From the NCBI RefSeq assembly GCF_037646705.1, contig NZ_JBBHER010000008.1:62001-126000 (forward strand): a stretch of DNA of 64,000 bases, given 5' to 3'. This stretch comes from Pikeienuella litoralis (GTDB lineage Bacteria > Pseudomonadota > Alphaproteobacteria > Rhodobacterales > Rhodobacteraceae). A model generated the notes under the pieces. The model was not told the DNA's origin, searched no databases, and was given only the letters and a program-made list of their open reading frames with translations. Both the position numbers and the translations under genes were made by a program. Below, one piece after another: positions 16,295 to 23,945 of the stretch (positions within the stretch are counted from its first letter, which is position 1; every line of letters begins with the position of its first letter).

Positions 16295-17701
16295 TCATTC
16301 CGACAACACCCATGTGTCCTTCACCCCGCCGCCCTGGCTCGAATTGACGACGAGCGACCCCTCGCGAAGCGCGACGCGCGTCAGCGCCCCCGGCGTGAGG
16401 CGCATCGTTCGCCCGACCAGGCAATAGGGCCGCAGATCGACATGCCGCGGCGCGATGCGGCCTCCCGCCAGCGACGGCGCCACCGAAAGCTCGAGCGTCG
16501 GCTGCGCGATGAAACCGTCCGGATCGGCCCTGATCCGCTCGGCGTAGGCGGCGATCTCTCCGGCCGTGGCCTTCGGTCCGATCAGCATGCCGTAGCCGCC
16601 GGAGCCATGCACTTCCTTGACCACCAGATCGCCGAGATTCTCCAGGACATAGGCCGCCTCGTCCGGCTCGGAGCACCGCCAGGTCCGCACGTTCTCCAGG
16701 ATCGGCGCCTCGCCAAGATAGAAGCGGATCATGTCCGGCACATAGCAGTAGACCGCCTTGTCGTCGGCGACGCCGGCGCCCGGCGCGGAACAGATCGTCA
16801 CGCCGCCGGTGCGGTAGGCCTGCATCAGCCCCGCCACGCCGAGCGCGCTGTCGGCCCGAAAGGTGATCGGGTCGAGAAAGGCGTCGTCGATCCGCCGGTA
16901 GATCACATCCACCCGCCGCGGCCCCTGAGTCGTCCGCATCCAGACCCGCCCGTCATCCACAAAGAGATCCCGCGGCTCCACCAGATCGACGCCCATCTGG
17001 TCGGAGAGGAAGGAATGCTCGTAATAAGCCGAGTTCAGCGCGCCCGGGGTCAGGATCACCACCGTCGGATCGCCCTTGCAGGCCGGGGGCGCCACCTCCT
17101 CCAGGGTCTTGCGCAGGAGGCTTGGATAGTCGTCCACCGGCTCGATCGACAACGTCTGAAACAACTCCGGGAACATCCGCATCATGATGGTGCGCGTCTC
17201 GAGCTTGTAGGAGACGCCGGACGGCGTTCGGCAGTTGTCCTCCAGCACCTGAAACAGCCGCTCTCCGGTGCGCACGATGTCGATCCCGACGATATGCGAA
17301 TAGACCCGGCCCGGCGGGCCGACGCCGATCATCTCCGGCAGGAAAGCCGCATTCTGATAGACCAGCCGCTCCGGGACGATCCCGGCCTTCAGGATCTCGC
17401 CCCGGTGATAGACATCCCAGAGAAACGCGTTGAGCGCGCGCGCCCGCTGCTTGACGCCCCGCTCGATCCGGCGCCACTCGACCGCGTCGAAGACGCGCGG
17501 GATCAGATCGAAGGGAATGAGCCGCTCCGGGTCGCCGCCCTCGCCGTAAACCGCGAAAGTGATGCCGATCCGGCGAAAGATCGCCTCCGCCTCTTCGGTC
17601 TTCAGCATCAGAGCGGCGGCGCCCGTCTCCTCGAGCCACCGGCTGACGCCCTCGTAGGGCGAGCGGACCACGCCGTCTTCGCCGGTCATCTCATTGAACA
17701 T
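16295..17701 (-). CDS. Circularly permuted type 2 ATP-grasp protein
   Basis: A 468-residue COG2308-type ATP-grasp ligase, first gene of the Anbu operon. Signature pieces are IPFDLIPRVFDAVEWRRIE (about 82-100), DNCRTPSGVSYKLETR, VYRRIDD-type metal/nucleotide loop (IYRRIDDAFLDP), and LVVKEVHGSGGYGMLIGP near residue 360. These enzymes are predicted to ligate amino acids or peptides through acyl-phosphates. There is no carrier peptide gene that I can see beside it. The operon order ATP-grasp, alpha-E, transglutaminase, Anbu matches the known conserved cluster. Confidence 0.92.
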   Translation of the reverse strand: MFNEMTGEDGVVRSPYEGVSRWLEETGAAALMLKTEEAEAIFRRIGITFAVYGEGGDPERLIPFDLIPRVFDAVEWRRIERGVKQRARALNAFLWDVYHRGEILKAGIVPERLVYQNAAFLPEMIGVGPPGRVYSHIVGIDIVRTGERLFQVLEDNCRTPSGVSYKLETRTIMMRMFPELFQTLSIEPVDDYPSLLRKTLEEVAPPACKGDPTVVILTPGALNSAYYEHSFLSDQMGVDLVEPRDLFVDDGRVWMRTTQGPRRVDVIYRRIDDAFLDPITFRADSALGVAGLMQAYRTGGVTICSAPGAGVADDKAVYCYVPDMIRFYLGEAPILENVRTWRCSEPDEAAYVLENLGDLVVKEVHGSGGYGMLIGPKATAGEIAAYAERIRADPDGFIAQPTLELSVAPSLAGGRIAPRHVDLRPYCLVGRTMRLTPGALTRVALREGSLVVNSSQGGGVKDTWVLSE

Positions 17702-17797
17702 CGGCGCGGCCTCCTCGCCTGGAGACCATCAACGTATTGCGCGCCGCGCCGCAATCAACCGCCGCCGGAAAATCGGGGCGAGAGCCCCCCGGCGCCG

Positions 17798-18304
17798 CTA
17801 CGCGCGCCGTGCGCGAACCGCCTCGGCGAGCCTCCGCCATGGCTCGATCGACCAATAGCCCCGCGCCGCGCCAGAGGTCGACGGCAGCACCCATGGAACA
17901 GCGCCGCCAATCTCGAGCCCCGCCTGTTCGCCATAATCCACCGGATGGGCCGTTGGCCGGCCAAGCGCGGCCCGCGCCGCCCTCTTGCCATTGAAAGCGA
18001 CGATGGTCGGCCTCCACGTTCCGAGAACCTCGGCCAGCCGCGCCGGCGCGAATGCGCCCGGCGGAAGCTCGCGATCAGAGCCGGAGGCTTCTTTGGCGAG
18101 ATCCGTCAGCCCGATGCCGAAACGCGGAAGCTCATCGGCCGTTTCGGGCGCCAAAAGCACCGGTGTCAGGCCCACCTCAAAAAGCGTGGGCCAGAAAAGA
18201 TTGCCGCGGCCCGCGTAATACATGCCGACCTCGGCGGAACGCCTGCCCGCCGCCGTGCCGCAGAACACGACATCGAGGCCGTCCCTCAATATATCCGGGA
18301 GCAC
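17798..18304 (-). CDS. mug: Mug/TDG-like uracil-DNA glycosylase with altered motif 1
   Basis: A 168-residue protein of the mismatch-specific (Mug/TDG) glycosylase fold: VVFCGTAAGRRSAEVG (12-27), then YYAGRGNLFWPTLFEVGL, FGIGLTDLAKEASG and WRPTIVAFNGKRA. Motif 1 reads GTAAG, while E. coli Mug has GINPG, so the water-activating Asn is replaced by Ala. The second motif (LPSTSGAARG) also differs from NPSGLSR. A subgroup of alphaproteobacterial Mug-like proteins shares this GTAAG form. Activity on U:G or other lesions is therefore uncertain. It starts five bases after the amidase stop on the same strand. Confidence 0.82.
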   Translation of the reverse strand: MLPDILRDGLDVVFCGTAAGRRSAEVGMYYAGRGNLFWPTLFEVGLTPVLLAPETADELPRFGIGLTDLAKEASGSDRELPPGAFAPARLAEVLGTWRPTIVAFNGKRAARAALGRPTAHPVDYGEQAGLEIGGAVPWVLPSTSGAARGYWSIEPWRRLAEAVRARRA

Positions 18305-18308
18305 GCCC

Positions 18309-19727
18309 TCAATCTTCGCGCGCCCAGAGCCGCTCCGCCATCACGCCGACCCGCGCCTCGATCGCCTCGCAGGCGTCGAGGATCATGTCTTCGCGGAATC
18401 GCTGGCCGATGACCTGCACGGAGATCGGCTGCTTGTCGTTCAGATAGGCCGGGATGTTGCCCGCCGGCAGGCCGAGAAAGTTCATCGAATAGGACCAGAT
18501 CGCGGAGCCGAGCGCCTCGCGCACCCCCTCGACGCCTTCGGCGTCCCGGTCGGGCGCGAAGAACGGTTGCGGCAGGAAGGGCGAGAGGACAAGCGGATAA
18601 GTCTCCAGAAAGACCGTCCACGCCCGCGCGTAGTAGCTCCGCTTCGCCATCATCTCCAGAAGCTCGACGCCCTTGTAGGGGGGAAACAGCTCATAATAGG
18701 CGTCGAACACGTTCCGGATCGTCTCCGAGCCGAGTTCGCGCACCGAGGGCGCCATCAGCGCCTCGACTTCGCCCATCAGCGCGCGATAGCCGACATGGGC
18801 GATCTCGCGCACCATCGGCGCGTCGATGTTCACCACCTCGTAGCCGGCGTCGCCGAGCGCGGTCGCGGCGGTGTCGAGCGCGCGCTCGACATCGGGATGA
18901 AGGTCGAACTCGCAGGTCTCCTTGGTGAAGGCGACCTTGATCTTGCCCTCCCGCTTCGGGCCGTCGAACGGCGCGGGAACGTGGAACGGATCGCGCGCGT
19001 CGGGCGCGATCAGCGTCCTCATGCCGAGCCGGACGTCGCACGCCCGCCGCCCGATCAGCCCCTGCACCGACATCGACTGCGCCAGCATCCCGCGCTCCAC
19101 GGTCTGCGAGGGATTGTAGGCGGGAACGCGGCCGAGCCCCGGCTTCACCGTCGCGACGCCGTTGGCCGCCGCCGGAAACCGGAGCGAGCCGCCGATGTCA
19201 TTGCCGTGGCCAAGCGCGCATATCCCCGCCGCCACCGCCGCGCCCGCGCCGCCGGAGGAGCCGCCCGGCGAGATATCATCGCCCCAGGGGTTGAGCGTCC
19301 GCCCATGCAGCGGGTTGTCCGTGTCCGCCCTGAACGAGAATTCCGGCGTGTTGGTGCGCCCGATCACCACCGCGCCGGCGGCCTTCAGATTGGAGACCAC
19401 GGGCGCATCCGCCGGGGCGATGACATTGGCGAAGGCGGGGACGCCGTTCGTCGTGGCGTGGCCCTTCTGATCGACATTCACCTTGATCGTGACCGGAACG
19501 CCGTGAAGCGGGCCGAGCGGCTCGCCTCCGGCCTGACGCTCGTCCAGCGCCGCCGCCTCGGTCATCGCTTCGGCGGAGAGGTCGGCGACGACCGCGTTCA
19601 GGCGCGGGTTCACCGCCTCCATCCGCGCGATCGCCGAAGCGGCGGCGTCGCGGGCCGAAACCTCGCCCTTGGCGATGAGAGCGGCGAGATCGGCGGCGCC
19701 GAGGCGCCAAAGTGATGTGTCTGACAT
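18309..19727 (-). CDS. Amidase (amidase-signature family)
   Basis: A 472-residue amidase-signature enzyme. The Ser-cisSer-Lys triad is visible as Lys82 (VTIKVNVDQKG), Ser157 (SPGGSSGGAG) and Ser181 (GHGNDIGGSLRFPA). The rest, including a long variable C-terminal part, suits general aliphatic or aryl amide hydrolases. No signal peptide is present. It may be cytosolic scavenging of amide nitrogen, but the substrate cannot be predicted. It is followed closely by the Mug-like gene, probably only for operon economy. Confidence 0.88.
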   Translation of the reverse strand: MSDTSLWRLGAADLAALIAKGEVSARDAAASAIARMEAVNPRLNAVVADLSAEAMTEAAALDERQAGGEPLGPLHGVPVTIKVNVDQKGHATTNGVPAFANVIAPADAPVVSNLKAAGAVVIGRTNTPEFSFRADTDNPLHGRTLNPWGDDISPGGSSGGAGAAVAAGICALGHGNDIGGSLRFPAAANGVATVKPGLGRVPAYNPSQTVERGMLAQSMSVQGLIGRRACDVRLGMRTLIAPDARDPFHVPAPFDGPKREGKIKVAFTKETCEFDLHPDVERALDTAATALGDAGYEVVNIDAPMVREIAHVGYRALMGEVEALMAPSVRELGSETIRNVFDAYYELFPPYKGVELLEMMAKRSYYARAWTVFLETYPLVLSPFLPQPFFAPDRDAEGVEGVREALGSAIWSYSMNFLGLPAGNIPAYLNDKQPISVQVIGQRFREDMILDACEAIEARVGVMAERLWARED

Positions 19728-19800
19728 CGGATTCTCCTTGGTGCGGAGACCCTATCGCAGCCTGCGGATTTGTAAAATGCGCGGCGGCGGCTTTCCTCAT

Positions 19801-20619
19801 TCAGCGCGTCGCGCCGAGGTCCTTGAAGTCGAAAAGCGCGGAATCCAGAAGATGGCTCGGCTTCGCGTTCCGGAGCGCGGTGAACATCACCTGCCGGCGG
19901 CCCGGGCTCCGGGCCTCCCACTCGTCCAGCAGCCGCTTGATCTGGGCCCGCTGCAGGCCGTCCTGGCTGCCGCAAAGGTCGCAGGGGATGATCGGGAACT
20001 TCATCGCCGCCGCGAAGCGGGCGCAATCGGCCTCCGCCACATGGGCGAGCGGGCGCAGAACGGTGAGATCGCCCTCATCGTTCAGGAGCTTCGGCGGCAT
20101 GGAGGCGAGCTTGCCGCCATGGAAGAGATTGAGAAAGAAGGTCTCGAGCGCGTCGTCCCGGTGATGGCCGAGCACGACCGCCTCGCAGCCCTCCTCCCGC
20201 GCAACCCGGTAGAGATGCCCACGGCGAAGCCGCGAGCAGAGCGAACAGAAGGTCTTTCCGGCGGAGATCTTCTCCGTGACGATGGAATAGGTGTCGCGCC
20301 GCTCGATCCTGTGCGCCACGCCCATCCGGGTGAGAAAGCGCGGCAGGATCGTCGCGTCGAATCCCGGCTGCCCCTGATCGAGATTGCAGGCCAGAAGCTC
20401 CACCGGCAGAAGCCCGCGCCATTGCAGCTCCATGAGCGCCGCCAGCAACGTGTAGCTGTCCTTGCCGCCGGAGACGCAAACCAGCCAGCGCGCGCCCCGC
20501 CGCACCATGCCATAGGTCTCCAGCGCGTCGCGCACGTCGCGGATGATGCGTTTCCGGAGCCTGGCGAATTCGCCGCTCGTCGGCATGTCGGCGAAAAAGG
20601 GCGGGACGTCGTCAAGCAT
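19801..20619 (-). CDS. ttcA: tRNA 2-thiocytidine(32) synthetase TtcA
   Basis: A 272-residue PP-loop ATPase: VSGGKDSYTLLAAL at 49-62 is the PP-loop. Cysteines Cys125 and Cys128 (FCSLCSR) and Cys213/Cys216 (IPCDLCGSQ) fit the iron-sulfur ligands of TtcA, which thiolates C32 in certain tRNAs including tRNA-Arg(ICG). The E. coli protein is longer; the shorter form is common in alphaproteobacteria. The start overlaps the end of yidD by eight bases, placing it at the end of the rpmH-rnpA-yidD operon. A paralogous role in other thiolation is less likely. Confidence 0.88.
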   Translation of the reverse strand: MLDDVPPFFADMPTSGEFARLRKRIIRDVRDALETYGMVRRGARWLVCVSGGKDSYTLLAALMELQWRGLLPVELLACNLDQGQPGFDATILPRFLTRMGVAHRIERRDTYSIVTEKISAGKTFCSLCSRLRRGHLYRVAREEGCEAVVLGHHRDDALETFFLNLFHGGKLASMPPKLLNDEGDLTVLRPLAHVAEADCARFAAAMKFPIIPCDLCGSQDGLQRAQIKRLLDEWEARSPGRRQVMFTALRNAKPSHLLDSALFDFKDLGATR

Positions 20620-20875
20620 CGGAATCGGCTTTCCCCACGGCGGTGTCCGTCTTCGGCTCCGGCACCGGGTCGAATCCGGAGCGGCCGAGCGGGTGGCAGC
20701 TCAATATCCGCCGCAGCGCCAGCCAGCCGCCCTTCAGCGCGCCATGCTTCTCGAGCGCCTCCAGCGCGTAGACGGAGCATGTCGGCTGAAAGCGGCAGCT
20801 CATGCCGACGAGCGGAGAGAACGTCGCCCGGTAGAGGCGCACCGGAAGCGCGACGATATGGGCGAGCGGGCTCAT
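20612..20875 (-). CDS. yidD: Membrane protein insertion efficiency factor YidD
   Basis: An 87-residue protein with the YidD signature: an amphipathic N-terminus (MSPLAHIVALPVRLYRATF) and three conserved Cys in GMSCRFQPTCSVYALEAL and ILSCHPLG, followed by a Gly-x-Asp-Pro-Val-Pro (GFDPVPEP) end. YidD helps the YidC insertase. I used the ATG at 20875, which overlaps the rnpA stop as ATGA; an upstream in-frame extension overlaps rnpA deeply and was rejected. Confidence 0.93.
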   Translation of the reverse strand: MSPLAHIVALPVRLYRATFSPLVGMSCRFQPTCSVYALEALEKHGALKGGWLALRRILSCHPLGRSGFDPVPEPKTDTAVGKADSDA

Positions 20876-21315
20876 CTCCGGCGCGCCGGGGCGTGCACGC
20901 GCCGCAGCCCGGCTTCGAGATCGGCCAGCATCTCGGTGAAGGGCCGCGTCGCGGTCGCCCCCGCCCGCCCAATCAGGACATAATCCCACCCGGGGCGGCC
21001 CAATCGCGGCAAGGTCGCGGCCGCCGCCGCCCTCAGGCGCCGTTTCGCGCGGTTCCGCGCGACCGCGTTGCCGACTTTCTTGGAGCAGGTGAACCCGACG
21101 CGAAGAGACGTCGCCCCGACCATCTCTTTTTCCGCGCGTTTTCGCGCCTGAAGGATGAACCCGGGCGCGACATGACGGCGCGCGCGCGCCGCCGCGAGGA
21201 AATCACGGCGCTTTCGAATCCGATCGGGACGAATCATCGTTTGGCCGCGTTGAGCGGCCCCGGTTGGGGCCTCGGCGGCCCCTTGCGCCGGCGCGCCGGT
21301 TTCCGGCGCCGTCAT
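20872..21315 (-). CDS. rnpA: Ribonuclease P protein component
   Basis: RnpA assists the RNase P RNA in 5' maturation of tRNAs. The protein has the basic RNP motif KVGNAVARNRAKRRLRAAA and an N-terminal IRKRRDFLAAARARRHV. Start choice is uncertain: the ATG at 21315, four bases after the rpmH stop, gives 147 residues with a 26-residue Ala/Pro-rich extension of the kind common in Rhodobacterales; the ATG at 21237 (MIRPDRIRK) gives the compact 121-residue form. Gene order rpmH-rnpA-yidD is conserved. Confidence 0.9.
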   Translation of the reverse strand: MTAPETGAPAQGAAEAPTGAAQRGQTMIRPDRIRKRRDFLAAARARRHVAPGFILQARKRAEKEMVGATSLRVGFTCSKKVGNAVARNRAKRRLRAAAAATLPRLGRPGWDYVLIGRAGATATRPFTEMLADLEAGLRRVHAPARRR

Positions 21316-21319
21316 CGAC

Positions 21320-21454
21320 TCAGGCCGAGAGACGCTTCCGACCACGGCTGCGCCGGGCGTTCAGGATCTTGCGGCCGCTCTTCGTCGCCATCCGGGCGCG
21401 AAAACCGTGGCGGCGCGAGCGCACGCGATTGCTCGGCTGGAAAGTACGTTTCAT
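21320..21454 (-). CDS. rpmH: 50S ribosomal protein L34
   Basis: A 44-residue basic protein beginning MKRTFQPSNRVRSRRHGFRA and ending GRKRLSA, matching L34 along its whole length. It is the first gene of the rpmH-rnpA-yidD-ttcA operon. The 282 bases between it and the divergent TVP38 gene should hold its promoter, but I cannot pick a -35/-10 pair with confidence. No DnaA boxes typical of an origin were recognised nearby. Confidence 0.96.
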   Translation of the reverse strand: MKRTFQPSNRVRSRRHGFRARMATKSGRKILNARRSRGRKRLSA

Positions 21455-21736
21455 CGCTTCGGTCCTTCGTCATGCAGGCGACGGGGCGGCCCCGAAGGCG
21501 CCCTGAATTTGGAAGGCACCAATTACGCGCACGAGCCCACCCTGTCAATTCCCGCGCGGGCGGCGGCGGGCATGACTTTCGCCGCCGCCCGCAGCTTCCC
21601 GACGGAGCCAAACTTGAACTCGACCTCACTCTCTCGTCATCTCGGGTTCACTCTCACGTCATCTCGGGCCGCCGGCACTGGCCACGCGCCGCGCAAGGCT
21701 TTCAGATGCCGGAATGAAACAAGCGGAGGACCGCAC

Positions 21737-22477
21737 ATGAAATGCGATGACGCGCCCGACGCTCCTCCACCGGGACTGTCCCTGAAACGGATGATCCCGC
21801 TGGCGGTCGCGCTGCTCGGCGCGATTCTTCTCTTCACGTTCGGGCGCGAGTATCTCAGCTTCGAGGCGCTCCGCGACAATCGTGAGGCCCTCGTCGCCTG
21901 GCGGGACGCGCATTATGCGCCCGCCGCGCTCGCCTTCATCGGCGTTTACGCGGTGGCGACGGCGCTTTCCTTTCCCGGCGGGCTCGCGTTGACGCTGGCC
22001 GGCGGCTTCCTGTTCGGCCCGTGGTTCGGCGCCGCCTTCGCCGTGACCGGCGCGACGCTGGGCGCGACCGCGATCTTCCTCGCGACCCGCACCGGCCTCG
22101 GCGACGCGCTTCGCGCGCGCGCCGGCGGATGGGTGAAGAAGGCGGAGGACGGATTCCGCGCCAATCAGATCAGCTTTCTGCTCATGATGCGGCTCGTGCC
22201 AGCGATTCCCTTCTTTATCGCCAATCTGGTTCCGGCGTTTCTCGGCGCCAGCACCTTCGTCTATATCTGGACGACGTTCATCGGCATCATTCCCGGAGCG
22301 CTGGTTTACGCTTCGGCGGGCGCGGGGCTTGGCGCCGTGTTCGAATCCGGCGGCGCCCCGGACCTCGGGTTGATCTTTCAGCCCAGGATTCTCTTGCCGC
22401 TCATCGGCCTCGCGGCGCTCTCCGCCCTGCCGATCGTGATCCGGCTGATCCGCAACCGCCGCCGTTCATGGAGATGA
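21737..22477 (+). CDS. TVP38/TMEM64 family membrane protein
   Basis: A 246-residue inner-membrane protein of the DedA/TVP38 (SNARE-associated) superfamily with about six hydrophobic segments. The family core is visible as ATALSFPGGLALTLAGGFLFG, the loop ATLGATAIFLATRTG, and the re-entrant MRLVPAIPFFIANLVPAF. Members are implicated in lipid flipping or proton-dependent membrane homeostasis. The start is supported by GGAGG seven bases upstream. The FAD disulfide reductase follows after one base; this TVP38-reductase pairing recurs, and the two can be fused in other bacteria. Confidence 0.88.
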   Translation: MKCDDAPDAPPPGLSLKRMIPLAVALLGAILLFTFGREYLSFEALRDNREALVAWRDAHYAPAALAFIGVYAVATALSFPGGLALTLAGGFLFGPWFGAAFAVTGATLGATAIFLATRTGLGDALRARAGGWVKKAEDGFRANQISFLLMMRLVPAIPFFIANLVPAFLGASTFVYIWTTFIGIIPGALVYASAGAGLGAVFESGGAPDLGLIFQPRILLPLIGLAALSALPIVIRLIRNRRRSWR

Positions 22478-22478
22478 T

Positions 22479-23894
22479 ATGGAGATTCTGAAACCTGACC
22501 TCTGCGTCATCGGCGGGGGCTCCGCCGGACTGTCCGTCGCAGCGGGAGCCGTGCAGATGGGGGCGTCCGTGGTCCTGATCGAGGGCGACGAGATGGGCGG
22601 CGACTGCCTCAACACCGGCTGCGTGCCGTCCAAGGCGCTGCTCGCCGCCGGCAAGGCCGCGCACGCGATGACCGCGGGCGGCGCCTTCGGGGTGCGCCCG
22701 GTCACGCCGGAGATCGACTTCGCCGCCGCGAAAGCCCATGTCCGCGCGGTGATCGAGGGCATCGCCCCGCAAGATTCGGTCGCCCGGTTCGAGGGTCTCG
22801 GCGTCACCGTGATTCAGGCGATGGCGCGATTCGTCAGCCCCGATGAGGTCATCGCCGACGGGCGGAGAATCCGCGCCCGCCGCTTCGTCATCGCCACCGG
22901 CTCACGCCCGACCGCGCCGCCGATTCCGGGCCTGGAGAGCGTCGGATTCCTGACCAACGAGACGATATTCGGCCTCTCCGAGCGGCCGCGCCGCCTGCTG
23001 ATCATCGGCGGCGGGCCGATCGGCTGCGAAATGGCCCAGGCGCATCGGCGGCTCGGCTCGGAGGTGGTGGTTCTGGAGGCCGCCGCCGCCCTCGGCCGCG
23101 AGGATCCCGAACTCGCCGCCATCGCGCTCAAAGCGCTTCGCGCCGAAGGAATCGTGATCCGGGACAACGTGAAGATCGCCTCCGCGCGGCGCGCCGGCGA
23201 CGAGATCGCGCTGACGCTCGAAGACGGTGAGGAGATCAGCGGCGACGCCCTGCTCGTCGCCGCTGGGCGGCGCGCCAACATCGACGACCTCGGGCTGGCC
23301 GACGCGAAGATCGAGACCACGAAGACCGGCGTGAAGGTCGACAAGGGCCTTCGCGCCACCAACCGGCGCGTCTACGCCATCGGCGACGCCGCCGGCGGGC
23401 TCCAGTTCACGCATCTCGCGGCCTATCACGCCGGGCTCGTTCTGCGCTCCGCGCTCTTCCGCCTGCCGGCGAAGGTTCGGGACGACCATATCCCCCGCGT
23501 CACCTATCTGGACCCCGAACTCGCCCAGGTCGGCCTGACCGAAGCCGAAGCCCGCGCGCAGCATGGCGACAAGCTGGAGGTTCACCGCGCGGAATACGCC
23601 GAGAATGACCGCGCCCGCGCCGACAATCGCACCACCGGCTTCACGAAGGTGATGATCGTGAAAGGCAGGCCGGTCGGCGCGTCCATCGTCGGCGCGCAGG
23701 CGGGCGATCTGATCGCGATCTGGGCGCTGGCGCTCTCAAGTCGCCTGAAAATCGCCGACGTCGCCAATTTCATCGCGCCCTACCCCACATATGGCGAGTT
23801 GGCGAAACGCGCGGCCGGCGCCTATTTCACGCCGCGGCTGTTCGAAAGCGCCCTCGTCAAGCGGGCGGTTCGCCTCCTTGCGAAACTTGGCTGA
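22479..23894 (+). CDS. Mercuric-reductase/dihydrolipoamide-dehydrogenase-like FAD oxidoreductase
   Basis: A 471-residue class I pyridine nucleotide-disulfide oxidoreductase. The FAD Rossmann motif VIGGGSAGLS (10-19), redox-active Cys43-x4-Cys48 in GGDCLNTGCVPSK, NAD(P) motif IIGGGPIGCEMA and the YAIGDAAGG FAD motif are present. The C-terminal HxxxxE active-site pair of lipoamide dehydrogenase is replaced (APYPTYGELAKRA), and there are no terminal Cys pair or HMA domain as in MerA. It is therefore a paralogue with unknown substrate, translationally coupled to the TVP38 gene. Confidence 0.85.
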   Translation: MEILKPDLCVIGGGSAGLSVAAGAVQMGASVVLIEGDEMGGDCLNTGCVPSKALLAAGKAAHAMTAGGAFGVRPVTPEIDFAAAKAHVRAVIEGIAPQDSVARFEGLGVTVIQAMARFVSPDEVIADGRRIRARRFVIATGSRPTAPPIPGLESVGFLTNETIFGLSERPRRLLIIGGGPIGCEMAQAHRRLGSEVVVLEAAAALGREDPELAAIALKALRAEGIVIRDNVKIASARRAGDEIALTLEDGEEISGDALLVAAGRRANIDDLGLADAKIETTKTGVKVDKGLRATNRRVYAIGDAAGGLQFTHLAAYHAGLVLRSALFRLPAKVRDDHIPRVTYLDPELAQVGLTEAEARAQHGDKLEVHRAEYAENDRARADNRTTGFTKVMIVKGRPVGASIVGAQAGDLIAIWALALSSRLKIADVANFIAPYPTYGELAKRAAGAYFTPRLFESALVKRAVRLLAKLG

Positions 23895-23901
23895 ACGAAT
23901 A

Positions 23902-23944
23902 GGTTTCCAATACGCCCGCCTCGGCACCGCCGGTATTGGAAACC
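23902..23944. promoter_or_regulatory. Perfect 12-bp inverted repeat ending one base before the sensor kinase start codon
   Basis: GGTTTCCAATAC (23902-23913) is repeated in inverted orientation as GTATTGGAAACC (23933-23944), with a 19-base GC-rich spacer. The right arm contains the only purine-rich stretch (GGAAA) that could serve as ribosome-binding site for the ATG at 23946. In mRNA the stem would sequester it. It could also be a terminator of the reductase gene (no U run) or a dyad operator. Confidence 0.7.
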
Positions 23945-23945
23945 C

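Noticed and set aside
21455..21736. Replication origin next to rpmH-rnpA
   Set aside because: There are no DnaA-box clusters or dnaA/gidA/parAB genes here; in this group rpmH is often away from the origin.
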